Position numbers and translations under genes: made by a program
Notes under the pieces: generated by a model
The model's database searches: none
What the model was told of the DNA's origin: nothing
The model's input: only the letters and a program-made list of their open reading frames with translations
Shown: in pieces, positions 33,950 to 43,347 of the stretch
Numbering within the stretch: the first letter of the stretch is position 1
Layout of the letters: each line of letters starts with the position of its first letter
From: Hyphomonadaceae bacterium
GTDB lineage: Bacteria; Pseudomonadota; Alphaproteobacteria; Caulobacterales; Aquidulcibacteraceae
Length of the DNA: 64,000 bases
NCBI GenBank assembly: GCA_022841905.1
Contig: JALHQO010000009.1
Coordinates: 100,534 to 164,533 of the forward strand
Direction of reading: 5' to 3'

Positions 33950-35239
33950 ATGGGACGTATGGTTTTCACCAATGCACGTTTGGTCGATGGCGATAACGCT
34001 CCGCAAGACGCGATGACGATCGTCGTCAACGGCGACCGCTTCGAGTCGGTCGGCCGCGGCGAATATGCCAACAGCGAAGGCGACACGGAGGTCTTTGATC
34101 TCAGCGGCCGCACGCTCATGCCGGGCATGGTGCACGGCCACTATCACGCCACCTATACCCGCTTCAGCGCCGCCGAAAAACTGCCGGTCGGCATGGAGGC
34201 ACCGCCGGCGCTGCAAACGCTGCGCGCCGCCGATCACCTGCGTAAAGCGCTCTATTCCGGCTTCACCGGTGTCGTCAGCGCGGGTGCGCCCTACGCAATC
34301 GACGCTGCGTGCAAGATCGCGGTCGAACAAGGCTTGATCGAAGGCCCGCGCATTGTTGCCGGCAGCCGCGATGTCAGCACCACCGGCCACTCGCAGGACG
34401 GCTTCGAATGGCACTGGGGTTCGGGCATGACCGCCCAGACCAACATCGCCGACGGCGTCGATTCCTTCCGCCGCGCGGTTCGCGAAGAGCTGAAGCGCGG
34501 CGCGGAGATGATCAAAATCTTCGCGACGCCCGGACACGGCGTGGTCGGCTTCTACAAAGATCTTGAAATGAGCGTCGAAGAGTTGAAAGCGGCGATCGAC
34601 ACCGCCCACTCGCGTGACGCCCGCATCCGCGCCCATATCGCCAACAAGAAAGGCATAATGGAAAGCGTGCGCCTGGGCATCGACATCGTCGACCACGGCG
34701 ACGGCATGGACCAAGAATGCATCGACTTTATGATCGAGAAAGATGTCTTCCTGGTTCCCTCCATTCGTTATCCGTACGAAGCCTGCAAGATTTGGTCGGG
34801 CGCTCTCATCGACGAAATGCGCAGCGGCATGGAGCACATGATCAAATGGCTCCCGATCGCGAACAAAGCCGGCCTAAAGATGACATTGGGCGACGATTAC
34901 GGGGCGCAGCCGCTCGATCATGGCACCTATGGCGAAGAACTTGAGTTCTACGTCCGGGTCGCCGGCATTCCGCCGCTCGACGTGATCCGTTGGGCCACCA
35001 AATTCGGTGGCGAGATGGTGACGGGCAACAAAGAAGACCTCGGCACCATCGCCAAAGGCAAGCTTGCGGACTTTATCGTCGTCGACGGCGACCCGGTGGC
35101 CGACATAGGCCTGCTGGCCGATCCCGGGAACTTCCTGGCGGTCGGCAAGGGTGGAAAGCTCTACGGCTCGCGACTGGGCGACATCGCCCGCAGACCCGTC
35201 GCCGCGAAGGCTTCGCGTCAGCCGGCGCTCGCAAAATAA
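33950..35239 (+). CDS. Amidohydrolase-superfamily metal-dependent hydrolase
   Basis: A 429-residue protein of the imidazolonepropionase/prolidase-like subgroup. The metal-binding H-Y-H is in MVHGHYHATY after GRTLMPGM, and AEMIKIFATPG, IRAHIANKKG, IDIVDHGDG and LGDDYG follow in the usual order. The C-terminal GTIAKGKLADFIVVDGDPV closes the beta domain. It should hydrolyse a C-N or C-O bond of a ring or amide. ATG 33950 follows GGGAGG. It is the first of six genes running to 40854, so it may open a ring before CoA activation. Confidence 0.88.
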   Translation: MGRMVFTNARLVDGDNAPQDAMTIVVNGDRFESVGRGEYANSEGDTEVFDLSGRTLMPGMVHGHYHATYTRFSAAEKLPVGMEAPPALQTLRAADHLRKALYSGFTGVVSAGAPYAIDAACKIAVEQGLIEGPRIVAGSRDVSTTGHSQDGFEWHWGSGMTAQTNIADGVDSFRRAVREELKRGAEMIKIFATPGHGVVGFYKDLEMSVEELKAAIDTAHSRDARIRAHIANKKGIMESVRLGIDIVDHGDGMDQECIDFMIEKDVFLVPSIRYPYEACKIWSGALIDEMRSGMEHMIKWLPIANKAGLKMTLGDDYGAQPLDHGTYGEELEFYVRVAGIPPLDVIRWATKFGGEMVTGNKEDLGTIAKGKLADFIVVDGDPVADIGLLADPGNFLAVGKGGKLYGSRLGDIARRPVAAKASRQPALAK

Positions 35240-35256
35240 AGCGCGACGGAGACCAC

Positions 35257-36060
35257 GTGACCTATACAACGCTTGCGATCGAAGATTTCGGCGCGGTGCG
35301 CCGCATCTCGCACAACCGTCCCGAAGCGCGCAACGCCGAGAGCAAAGAGCTGCTCGACGAACTCCACCGCGCGTTTACCGAAGCGGCTGATGATGACAAC
35401 GTTCGTGTCATCATCCTCGGCGGCAAGGGCGATCACTTTTCGGCCGGGCACGATTTGAAGCAGGCGCAGCGCGAGCGCGGCAACTTCACGGTGGAGGAGC
35501 GTTGGGACTTCGAGGTTAAACGCTATCTGGAATACAGCCTCCACATCCTGCACACGCCGAAGCCGGTGATCGCACAGGTACAAGGCGCGTGCATCGCCGC
35601 GGGCTTCATGGTTGCCAATATGTGCGACATAATCATTGCTTCTGAAGACGCGTTCTTCTCAGACCCGGTGGCGCACTCCCTTGGTGCGGCGGCGGTCGAG
35701 GTGCTGGTGCATCCTTGGGTGCTCGGGCAACGCAAGGCGCGCGAAATGCTGTTTACTGGCGGCAAGTTTACCGCCGCCGAGGCCAAGGACATCGGCATGG
35801 TCAATCACGTTGTGCCACGCGCCGATCTGGAAGACCGCACGATGGAGATGGCGCAGAAAATCGCGCTGGCCTCACCGTTCGCGCTACGGCTGCTGAAGCG
35901 CTCGCTCAATCGCACGTTGGACATGCAAGGCTTCGGCACCGCGATCGCCGCGCACTTCGACACGCACCAACTCTCACACGTCGCGACGGCCTTCCAAAGC
36001 ATCAGCGACGGCGGCCTTGAGAACGCGATCCTAAAAGAGAAAAAAGCCTCGGGCGTTTGA
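35257..36060 (+). CDS. Crotonase-fold CoA enzyme without the hydratase glutamates
   Basis: A 267-residue crotonase with the oxyanion loops SAGHDLKQAQ and GACIAAGFMVANMCDIIIASEDAFFSDPV. Both hydratase glutamates are replaced: the first site reads GFMVANMCD and the second DPVAHSLGAAAVEV. It is likely not a plain enoyl-CoA hydratase; ring-opening hydrolases, retro-Claisen enzymes or isomerases of this fold are alternatives. GTG 35257 follows GGAG and lies 17 bp after the amidohydrolase. Confidence 0.85.
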   Translation: MTYTTLAIEDFGAVRRISHNRPEARNAESKELLDELHRAFTEAADDDNVRVIILGGKGDHFSAGHDLKQAQRERGNFTVEERWDFEVKRYLEYSLHILHTPKPVIAQVQGACIAAGFMVANMCDIIIASEDAFFSDPVAHSLGAAAVEVLVHPWVLGQRKAREMLFTGGKFTAAEAKDIGMVNHVVPRADLEDRTMEMAQKIALASPFALRLLKRSLNRTLDMQGFGTAIAAHFDTHQLSHVATAFQSISDGGLENAILKEKKASGV

Positions 36061-36109
36061 CACCGTCGCGGCGGTGATTGCATCATCAACCAAACGGGAG
36101 ATTGATGCA

Positions 36110-37744
36110 ATGCGGGACGTTGGCGGCTGGCAGGTGCGCTGGGACGCTCGCAGAGCCGACGCATTTGTGCGCGCCGGCGTCTGGGTCAACAAGACCGTCG
36201 CCGATCATCTCGCCGAGCGCCTTGCCGCCGATCCCCACCACGTGTCCGTTATCGAGGGCGACCAGGCCTTCACGCTCCGCGATCTCGACACCGAGTCCAC
36301 GCTGCTCGCGCGCGCGCTGGTGCGGCGTGAGTACCAGCCGGGCGAGACCATTTCTTTTCAGCTGCCAAACTGGAGGGAGGCGGTCGTCATTGGATTGGCT
36401 GCCGCCAAGGCTGGCTTGGTGCTCGGACCGATTACGCCAATTTATCGGGACGCCGAGCTGACGTTCATGCTGGGCGACAGCCGCAGCCGCATGCTGTTCG
36501 TGCCTGATGAGTTTCGAAACGTCGACTATCTGGCCATGGCCAAGCGCGTGCGCGCTGCAATTGGACGCGAACTGGAAATCGTGGTCGTCCGCGGCGGCGG
36601 CGATGATTGCGTGAGCTACGCCGCCCTGCTGGATGAGGGCCATCACGAAGCAGCGCTGCCCGGCGCCGATCCGAACGCCGTCAAGCTGGTGATGTACACG
36701 TCTGGCACTACTGGCCGCGCAAAAGGCGTGCTCCATAGCCACAACAGTCTGCAATCCGAGAACTGGATGCGCCGGCAGCATCTTGGCGTCGGCCCGCACG
36801 ACATTCTCTACAATCCCTCGACCGTCACCCACGTCACCGGCGCGCTCTATTCGCTCTGCATGCCCTTCACGCTCGGCATTACAACTATACTCGCCGACAC
36901 CTGGGATCCCGCCGCCGCAGTCAACACGATGCGCAAACACCGCGCGACGGCCATGATCGCCTCGACGATCTTTCTGGAGGGCCTGCTCGCCGAAGCAAAG
37001 CGGCAGGACGATCATCTGCCAGACATGCGTTTTTATCTCTGCGGCGGCGCCCAGGTGCGGCCCGAGCTCATCCGCGAAGCGACCGCGTTTTTCCCCAATT
37101 GCGCATTCTCCCGCATCTACGGCGCGACCGAAGTCCCCAACATCACCGGAGGCATCAACAGCCGCGCCAACGCCGAGCTTGGCGCGACGACGGACGGCCA
37201 GATCATCGGCTGCGAAGCGCGCGTGGTGGATCCTGTCACCGGCGCGCCGCTGCCGGCCGGCGCCGAAGGTGAAATCATCGCCCGCGGCCCGCAAATGCTG
37301 ATTGGGTACACGCGACCAGAGGACACGGATGAAGCCATCGACGCGGAAGGTTTCTTCCATATGGGCGATTTAGGCCGCATCGTGGAAAATGACTTCATCG
37401 TCATTACCGGGCGCAAGAAGGACATCATCATCCGCGCTGGCGAGAACATCAGTCCTAAGGAAATCGAGGATACGCTCGCGGGACATCCCGACATCGCGGA
37501 GATCGCCATCGTCGCGATGCCCAACCCGCGTACCGGCGAAATGGCGTGCGCCTTTATTGTCCCGACGCTTGGACGCATTGTGACGCTCTCGCAACTGGCG
37601 GACTTCCTGATCGCAGCCGGTGTCGCCAAGCAAAAAATCCCGGAGCATGTCGAGCTGGTCGACGATCTTCCGCGCACCGCCATCGGCAAAGTCCGCAAGG
37701 ATGTTCTCCGCGAACGCGCGCGCGCCATCGCGGCGGCGCGTTGA
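36110..37744 (+). CDS. Acyl-CoA synthetase (AMP-dependent ligase)
   Basis: A 544-residue ANL-family ligase. Motifs include KLVMYTSGTTGRAKGVLHSHN near residue 195, SRIYGATEVPNITGG near 338, GDLGRIVENDFIVITGRKKDIIIRAGENISPKE near 420-450 and the C-terminal lysine in RTAIGKVRKDVLRE. It forms the CoA thioester that enters the following dehydrogenase. ATG 36110 follows CGGGAG; a GTG at 36074 would add 12 residues. It is 49 bp after the crotonase gene. Confidence 0.92.
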   Translation: MRDVGGWQVRWDARRADAFVRAGVWVNKTVADHLAERLAADPHHVSVIEGDQAFTLRDLDTESTLLARALVRREYQPGETISFQLPNWREAVVIGLAAAKAGLVLGPITPIYRDAELTFMLGDSRSRMLFVPDEFRNVDYLAMAKRVRAAIGRELEIVVVRGGGDDCVSYAALLDEGHHEAALPGADPNAVKLVMYTSGTTGRAKGVLHSHNSLQSENWMRRQHLGVGPHDILYNPSTVTHVTGALYSLCMPFTLGITTILADTWDPAAAVNTMRKHRATAMIASTIFLEGLLAEAKRQDDHLPDMRFYLCGGAQVRPELIREATAFFPNCAFSRIYGATEVPNITGGINSRANAELGATTDGQIIGCEARVVDPVTGAPLPAGAEGEIIARGPQMLIGYTRPEDTDEAIDAEGFFHMGDLGRIVENDFIVITGRKKDIIIRAGENISPKEIEDTLAGHPDIAEIAIVAMPNPRTGEMACAFIVPTLGRIVTLSQLADFLIAAGVAKQKIPEHVELVDDLPRTAIGKVRKDVLRERARAIAAAR

Positions 37745-37759
37745 CAGTTTGGAGCTAGA

Positions 37760-38950
37760 ATGAACCTGCAGTTTTCCGACGAGGACGAGCGCTTTCGGCA
37801 CTCGATCCGCGACGCACTCAAAGATCTAGTGCCGCCGGATATGGCGCGCCGCACCCGCCAAGGCGTGCATCCTACCAAAGCCGATCTCAAAGCCTGGAAC
37901 CGCATCATGTATGAACGCGGCTGGGCGGCGGCGCACTGGCCGAAAGAGTATGGCGGGACAGGTTGGTCGCCGCTGCACGTTCACATCTTCGAAGAGGAGC
38001 TGGCCGCTGTCGACGCGCCCTTCCTGAGCTATTTCGGTTTGCGCTTGGTCGGTCCCCTCATTTTCACGTTCGGCACCGAGAAGCAAAAAAAGCAGTACAT
38101 TCCAGACATCCTCACCGGTGATACATTCTGGTGTCAGGGGTTCTCAGAGCCCTCCTCTGGGTCAGACTTGGCGTCGCTGCGCACAACGGCGGTGCGCGAA
38201 GGCGACGAATACGTGCTCAACGGTCAGAAGATCTGGACCACGGAAGCGCACTACGCCGACAAGATGTTCTGCCTCGCGCGCACAAACACCGAAGTGCCTC
38301 CACAAAAGGGCGGTCTCTCCTTTCTGATGTTGCCGATGGACGACCCCGGCATCCAGGTGCGGCCAATCATCACGATCGATGAAGGCCATAGCGTCAACGA
38401 AGTGTTCTTCGAAAATGTGCGCGTGCCCGTCACGAACATCATAGGCGAAGAAGGCCGTGGCTGGGATTATGCTAAGTTCTTGCTCGGCAATGAGCGCGTC
38501 ACCAACGCGCATGTCCCACGCGCAAAGCGCGATCTCGTTCTGCTGAAGCAGATGGCGGAGACGGAGCTGCGCAACGCGAACGGCACACTGGATGAAGATG
38601 ACGTCCGGCGGCGCATCGCCAAGATCGAGATTGATCTGGATGGCTTGGAATGGGCGGTGTTGCGCGAGGTGATCGGCGGCAGCCGCAGCCCGGCGATCGC
38701 GTCCGCCCTCAAGATCGTGGCTAGCGAACTGCAGCAGCACATGGCGGAACTCGCCGTCGATCTGATCGGTGCGCGCGGACGCGTGTATTACGACGAGGCC
38801 GATCTCGAGCGCAACGACTTGGCCGCATCCCCTCCGGAGTACGTACCGGGGCTTGCGGCGCGTCAGCTCTTCCTGCGCGCGACTACGATCTACGCGGGCA
38901 GCAACGAAATTCAGCGCGGCATCATCGCGAAACAGCAATTCGGTCTGTGA
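37760..38950 (+). CDS. Acyl-CoA dehydrogenase, catalytic-type subunit
   Basis: This 396-residue protein has GFSEPSSGSDLASLRT near residue 130, QKIWTTEAHYADKMFCLAR and the C-terminal TIYAGSNEIQRGIIAKQQFGL. E245 in LLGNERVTNAH is in the position of the catalytic base. The next gene encodes a shorter partner that lacks this glutamate, the pattern of alpha2beta2 dehydrogenases for bulky steroid-type CoA esters. It starts 15 bp after the ligase. The 12-bp gap to the partner supports balanced expression. Confidence 0.9.
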   Translation: MNLQFSDEDERFRHSIRDALKDLVPPDMARRTRQGVHPTKADLKAWNRIMYERGWAAAHWPKEYGGTGWSPLHVHIFEEELAAVDAPFLSYFGLRLVGPLIFTFGTEKQKKQYIPDILTGDTFWCQGFSEPSSGSDLASLRTTAVREGDEYVLNGQKIWTTEAHYADKMFCLARTNTEVPPQKGGLSFLMLPMDDPGIQVRPIITIDEGHSVNEVFFENVRVPVTNIIGEEGRGWDYAKFLLGNERVTNAHVPRAKRDLVLLKQMAETELRNANGTLDEDDVRRRIAKIEIDLDGLEWAVLREVIGGSRSPAIASALKIVASELQQHMAELAVDLIGARGRVYYDEADLERNDLAASPPEYVPGLAARQLFLRATTIYAGSNEIQRGIIAKQQFGL

Positions 38951-38962
38951 TCGGGGATCATT

Positions 38963-40060
38963 TTGGACTTTCGACTAAGCGACGAACAGACGATGTTGAA
39001 GGAGAGCGCCGAGCGCTTCGTCTCCGGCGAAGCGGGCTTTCAGCATACGCGCGAAGGCATTAGGTTTTCGCCTGCGAACTGGAAGACAATGGCGGATTTG
39101 GGCTGGCTTTTGCTCATGATCCCTGAAGAGAGCGGCGGGCTCGGCGGCGGCGCGATCGACGCGGCGCTGCTGACGGAAAGCTTCGGGCGCGGACGCCTGA
39201 TCACGCCCTACATTTCAACGGCTGTGGTCGCCGCTGGCTTGCTTGCACGCGCCGACGATTTTTCGACCCATAGCGCTCTGCTGGAGTCCATCGGCACCGG
39301 CCAAGCGCTTGTGGCGCTGGCCACCGAAGAGTCATCATCGCGATACGATCTCAACCGCATCACAACCGCCGCAAAGAGAGCCGCGGGCGGTTTCACACTG
39401 AGCGGCGAGAAGATCGTCGTGCAGGATGGCGCCATCGCGGGCCACTTTTTGGTCTCGGCGTTGCTCGAGGGCAAAACAACGCTGTGGGTCGTTGACAAAG
39501 ATGCAGCTGGCCTCACGCGTCGCGCCTATCGCACGATTGATCGCGCGCCCGCCTGCGATCTCTCTTTCGCGGACACGCCGGCCACGCTCGTCCTCGCAGA
39601 CGCCGCCGCGCCGCTTGAGCGCGCCATCGACCAAGCGCGCGTTCTCCTCGCCGCTGAGGCGCTAGGGTGCATGGAGGCGGCGCTGAGCATCACCGCCGAG
39701 TACATAAAGACCCGCACGCAATTCGGCCGGACGCTATCGAGCTTCCAAACGCTGACGCACCGCGTCGCCGATTGCTACGTGAAGTGCGAGCAGTTGCGCT
39801 CTGCCCTCTTTCGCGCGTTGTCCCTGATCGACGCAGAACCCCGCGCGCGCGGCGCCCCGGCATCAGCGGCGCTGATCACTGCAATCGAAGCGGGTGAGTT
39901 TGTCTGCGGCCAAGCCATCCAACTACACGGCGGCATCGGGATGACTGAGGAGTATGTCGTCGGGCATTACTACAAGCGCATCCGCGCCATCGGCCGAACT
40001 TATGGCGATCTGGCTTATCTTCGCCGCCGTTATATCGACCTCACCCAACGGAGTGCATAA
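38963..40060 (+). CDS. Acyl-CoA dehydrogenase, non-catalytic-type subunit
   Basis: A 365-residue homologue beginning TTG (D-F-R-L-S-D-E-Q), with GGGG-type FAD domain remnants (LATEESSSRYDLNR), KTRTQFGRTLSSFQTL and IQLHGGIGMTEEYVVGHYYKR. The catalytic glutamate position reads QARVLLAA, so it has no base. This fits the beta subunit of an alpha2beta2 enzyme with the gene at 37760. The TTG start is supported by GGGGAT upstream. It overlaps the following crotonase by the TAATG junction. Confidence 0.87.
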   Translation: MDFRLSDEQTMLKESAERFVSGEAGFQHTREGIRFSPANWKTMADLGWLLLMIPEESGGLGGGAIDAALLTESFGRGRLITPYISTAVVAAGLLARADDFSTHSALLESIGTGQALVALATEESSSRYDLNRITTAAKRAAGGFTLSGEKIVVQDGAIAGHFLVSALLEGKTTLWVVDKDAAGLTRRAYRTIDRAPACDLSFADTPATLVLADAAAPLERAIDQARVLLAAEALGCMEAALSITAEYIKTRTQFGRTLSSFQTLTHRVADCYVKCEQLRSALFRALSLIDAEPRARGAPASAALITAIEAGEFVCGQAIQLHGGIGMTEEYVVGHYYKRIRAIGRTYGDLAYLRRRYIDLTQRSA

Positions 40061-40854
40061 TGGATCTCGCCGCACTCAAGACGATGACGCTTTCCGTGCA
40101 AGATCGCATTGCGACGCTGACGTTGAACAATCCCGAAAAGTTGAACGCGGTGGGGCCGGAATCGCACACCGAGCTCACCTGGGTGTTCCGCGCACTCGCT
40201 GACCGCGCCGACGTCGATGTTGTGATCTTCACGGGCGCCGGTCGCGCCTTCTGCGCCGGCGGCAATCTCGAATGGATGGAAGAGACCGCTGCCGATCCGC
40301 GGCGTTTCCTACCCATCATCGAAGAGATCAAGCACATGGTGCTGTCGATGCTCGAGTTTCCGAAACCGCTTGTCTGCCGCATGAACGGCGACGCCGTCGG
40401 CCTCGGCGCAACATTGGCTGTCTGCTGCGACATCATCATCGCGGCGGAAGATGCACGTTTCGGCGATCCCCATGTGCGGATTGGCCTGACCGCCGGGGAC
40501 GGCTGCGCCCTCATCTTGCCGCACCTCATTGGGCATACGCGTGCAAAGGAGCTGCTCCTGCTCGGCGACCTCATCTCAGCGAACGAAGCGCGCGAATACG
40601 GCATCATTAATCACGTCGTGCCCGCCGCGGAACTCGACGCCAAAGTCGGCCAGATCGCAAACAAATTGGCGCGCGGCGCGCAGCAAGCGATCCGCTACAC
40701 CAAGGCGATCCTGAATAACGGCCTGCGCGCTACTGCGATCGCGCAACTCGAAACCGCAGCCGCTTACGAAGCACTGACGGTGATGACCGCCGACCACAAC
40801 GAGGCGCTGAAGGCGATGCGCGAGAAGCGCAAGCCGAACTTCGGCGCCGTCTGA
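40060..40854 (+). CDS. Crotonase-fold enoyl-CoA hydratase/isomerase family protein
   Basis: A 264-residue crotonase with AGRAFCAGGNLEWMEE (first oxyanion loop) and GDAVGLGATLAVCCDIIIAAEDARFGDPHVRIGLTAGDG. As in the 35257 gene, the two hydratase glutamates are not at the expected places (GLGATLAVCCD; DPHVRIG). A hydratase role is doubtful; isomerase or hydrolase roles are possible. It is the last gene of the amidohydrolase-to-crotonase operon and is coupled to the beta-type dehydrogenase by one shared base. Confidence 0.85.
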   Translation: MDLAALKTMTLSVQDRIATLTLNNPEKLNAVGPESHTELTWVFRALADRADVDVVIFTGAGRAFCAGGNLEWMEETAADPRRFLPIIEEIKHMVLSMLEFPKPLVCRMNGDAVGLGATLAVCCDIIIAAEDARFGDPHVRIGLTAGDGCALILPHLIGHTRAKELLLLGDLISANEAREYGIINHVVPAAELDAKVGQIANKLARGAQQAIRYTKAILNNGLRATAIAQLETAAAYEALTVMTADHNEALKAMREKRKPNFGAV

Positions 40855-40858
40855 GGGT

Positions 40859-41734
40859 TCATCGCGCCAGTTCGACTTGCACAACGCCGAGCTTCTGCTG
40901 TCGCTCGGCTAGATTGCTCGCAAAAGCCTTAGCCACCGCGTCAACAGTCCAACTCTCGCGTTGGAGAACCGGCGCAATGATCGCGGGATGTGTCATCAGC
41001 GCGAGCACGCCGCCATCGATCCGCACTACTTGCCCATGAATCGCTGCGGACGCGTCTGACAAAAAGTAACAAATTACCGGTGCATTGGCGCTTGCGGGCG
41101 GCACTGTGTCTGGCAGTGGGATCGAAAGCGCGGACAAGTACTCGCGCGTCTTGTGCGCCATCTGGGTGTTGGCCATCGGCGACACCGCATTGAGGCGTAC
41201 CCCGGTATTTGCCAACTCAAGCGCCCACGAATAGGTGAGCGAGGCGAGCGCGCCCTTGCTGGCGCCGTAAGCGCCGAGGCCGGTCATGCCGCACTGCGCG
41301 CCCGACACAATGTTGACGATCGCGCCGCTCTTGCGCTCCAGCATATGCGCCGCAGCCGCCTGCGCACACGACGCTGCGCCAATTAGGTTGACGGCCATGG
41401 TTGTGGTGAAATCCGCCTCGCTAGACTCTAGCAGCGGCGCGATCCTGAAGAGGCCCGCATTGTTGACCAGCCCGTCCATTCGCCCGAAGCGCTTCAGGCA
41501 CGCATCCACTAGCGCCTGCCCGCTCGACCACAGCGAGATATCAGCGGCGTGCGCGTGAGCGCGGCCGCTGCCTCGTTCGTTGATCGCCGTCGCCACACGC
41601 GCAGCCGCTTCGGCGTCGATGTCGTTGATCAAGACGCTGGCGCCGAGTGACGCGGCCAGCTGCGCAGTCGCTTCTCCAATGCCTTGTCCAGCGCCGGTGA
41701 CGATAATCGCTTTGTTCTCAAGCGTGCAACTCAC
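40859..41734 (-). CDS. Short-chain dehydrogenase/reductase
   Basis: A 291-residue SDR with AIIVTGAGQGIGEATA, LVNNAGLFRIAPLL, and S plus YGASK in NIVSGAQCGMTGLGAYGASKGAL. The C-terminus has about 30 extra residues. GTG 41734 overlaps the monooxygenase stop (GTGA) and has GGGGAG eight bases upstream. In the hydrolase-monooxygenase-SDR operon it would oxidise an alcohol to the ketone used by the monooxygenase. Confidence 0.9.
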   Translation of the reverse strand: MSCTLENKAIIVTGAGQGIGEATAQLAASLGASVLINDIDAEAAARVATAINERGSGRAHAHAADISLWSSGQALVDACLKRFGRMDGLVNNAGLFRIAPLLESSEADFTTTMAVNLIGAASCAQAAAAHMLERKSGAIVNIVSGAQCGMTGLGAYGASKGALASLTYSWALELANTGVRLNAVSPMANTQMAHKTREYLSALSIPLPDTVPPASANAPVICYFLSDASAAIHGQVVRIDGGVLALMTHPAIIAPVLQRESWTVDAVAKAFASNLAERQQKLGVVQVELAR

Positions 41735-43347
41735 GATCGCATCTCCCCTTTGCCGCCGAACACGAAGCCTTTGAACCCATCCGCAGCAATTGCGCGGCAC
41801 GTTGCATTGAACCGCGCGAGACCGCCGGTGTACGGCATGAACACGCGCGAGCCGTCGTCCGCATTCACGTGGACCATGTAATTGTCGACGTTCAACCGCA
41901 GCAGCGTGCTGGCGGCGCGCGTAACCTCATCTGTCCACACGTCCTGAGCCGCCAGCTCTGGCTCTATCGTCTCGGCGTCAACAGCGCGCATGTACGCGAT
42001 CAAGTCGGCGGCAAAGTCCACGTGCTGTTCGTTCATCAGCGCCATGTTGGTGAGCACAGATGGACTGCCTGGACCGGTGAGGTGAAACAAGTTCGGAAAG
42101 CCCGCCGTCATGAGCCCCAGCAGCGTGCGCGGACCGCGCCGCCACGCGTCGGAAATCGAAGCCCCTGCAGCATTTCGGATATCGATGCGATCCATGGCGC
42201 CGCGGAAAGCGTGAAATCCAAGCGCAAATACGATCAGTTCGACCTCGTACTTGGCGCCGCCGCGGAGTTGGATGCCAGTTGGCGTGATTTCCTCGATAGG
42301 ATCGCCGGCTACGTTTACGAGCGCGACGTTGTCGCGGTTGAAAGTCTCGTAATAGCCGGTGTCGAGGCAAAGGCGGCGCGTGCCGATCGGATGATCCTGT
42401 GGACACAACTGCTCTGCGACTGCGGGATCCTTTACGAGCTCGCGGATCTTCTCGCGCACAAACTCCGAGACCACGGCGTTGACGGCCAGATCGAGACCCT
42501 GATCGGCGAACACGCGGTTCATGCCTTGCCCGCCGAGCGCCCATTGCGCTTGAAGCCGCTCAGCGCGCGCCGCTTCGCTATATTCAGCGTAATTCAACGC
42601 CGGCGCAGGCAAGCCGAACACGCTGCCGACTGGCGTCCCCAACAGCATTTCACGCCGATCGGGCATGTTCACCGCCGCCGCGTACGCCTCGTCCGAAAGC
42701 GGCGCATTGCGCGCTGGCACTGAGAAGTTCGGCGTGCGTTGGAACACATAAAGCTGCTGCGCGCGCGGCGCGATGGCAGTGATCGCCTGCACGCCAGAGG
42801 AGCCGGTGCCGATCACGGCGACGCGCCGTCCTTCAATTTGAACGTCTCGCTCAGGCCAGTCCGAAGTCTGCACCCACTCGCCTTCAAAAGACGCCAGCCC
42901 CGCGAAATTCGGGATGCGCGCCGCGGAGAGATTGCCCGTCGCAAGCATCAGGAAACGGCACGATAACGCCTCACCCGTGTGAGTTGTCAGCGCGTAGCGT
43001 GCTTGATCCGGGCGCCAGCGCGCGCCCGCGAGCGTTGTATTGAAGCGGATATGCCGCCGCAACTCGAACTTGTCGGCTACGAAGTTGAGATAGCGGAGCA
43101 GCTCGTCTTGCGCCGCGTAGCGCTCGCTCCAGCGCCATTCGTGCGTCAGCTCTGAGGAGAACTGATAACAATAATCCAAGCTCTCAATGTCGACGCGCGC
43201 GCCCGGGTACCGATTGTGAAACCACACCCCGCCGACATCGCTGGCGCTCTCCAGCGCGACAACCGAAAGACCGTCGCGCCGCAACCGCTCGATCGCATAA
43301 AGACCGCCAAATCCCGCGCCAACGACAACGACATCGAACATCGTCAT
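41731..43347 (-). CDS. Baeyer-Villiger-type flavin monooxygenase
   Basis: A 538-residue class B flavin monooxygenase. FAD is bound by VVVGAGFGGLYAIERL (residues 7-22) and GGVWFHNRYPGARVD; NADPH by VAVIGTGSSGVQAIT (177-190). The BVMO fingerprint FxGxxxHxxxWP is present as F154-E-G-E-W-V-Q-T-S-D-W-P165, but the histidine is Q160. It should turn a ketone into an ester or lactone, though the substitution could shift it to another oxidation. ATG 43347 overlaps the hydrolase stop (ATGA). The hydrolase upstream would open the product. Confidence 0.9.
   Translation of the reverse strand: MTMFDVVVVGAGFGGLYAIERLRRDGLSVVALESASDVGGVWFHNRYPGARVDIESLDYCYQFSSELTHEWRWSERYAAQDELLRYLNFVADKFELRRHIRFNTTLAGARWRPDQARYALTTHTGEALSCRFLMLATGNLSAARIPNFAGLASFEGEWVQTSDWPERDVQIEGRRVAVIGTGSSGVQAITAIAPRAQQLYVFQRTPNFSVPARNAPLSDEAYAAAVNMPDRREMLLGTPVGSVFGLPAPALNYAEYSEAARAERLQAQWALGGQGMNRVFADQGLDLAVNAVVSEFVREKIRELVKDPAVAEQLCPQDHPIGTRRLCLDTGYYETFNRDNVALVNVAGDPIEEITPTGIQLRGGAKYEVELIVFALGFHAFRGAMDRIDIRNAAGASISDAWRRGPRTLLGLMTAGFPNLFHLTGPGSPSVLTNMALMNEQHVDFAADLIAYMRAVDAETIEPELAAQDVWTDEVTRAASTLLRLNVDNYMVHVNADDGSRVFMPYTGGLARFNATCRAIAADGFKGFVFGGKGEMRS

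Noticed and set aside
36086..37360. 424-codon open frame on the minus strand
   Set aside because: It is antisense to the ligase at 36110 with no recognisable domain or ribosome site.
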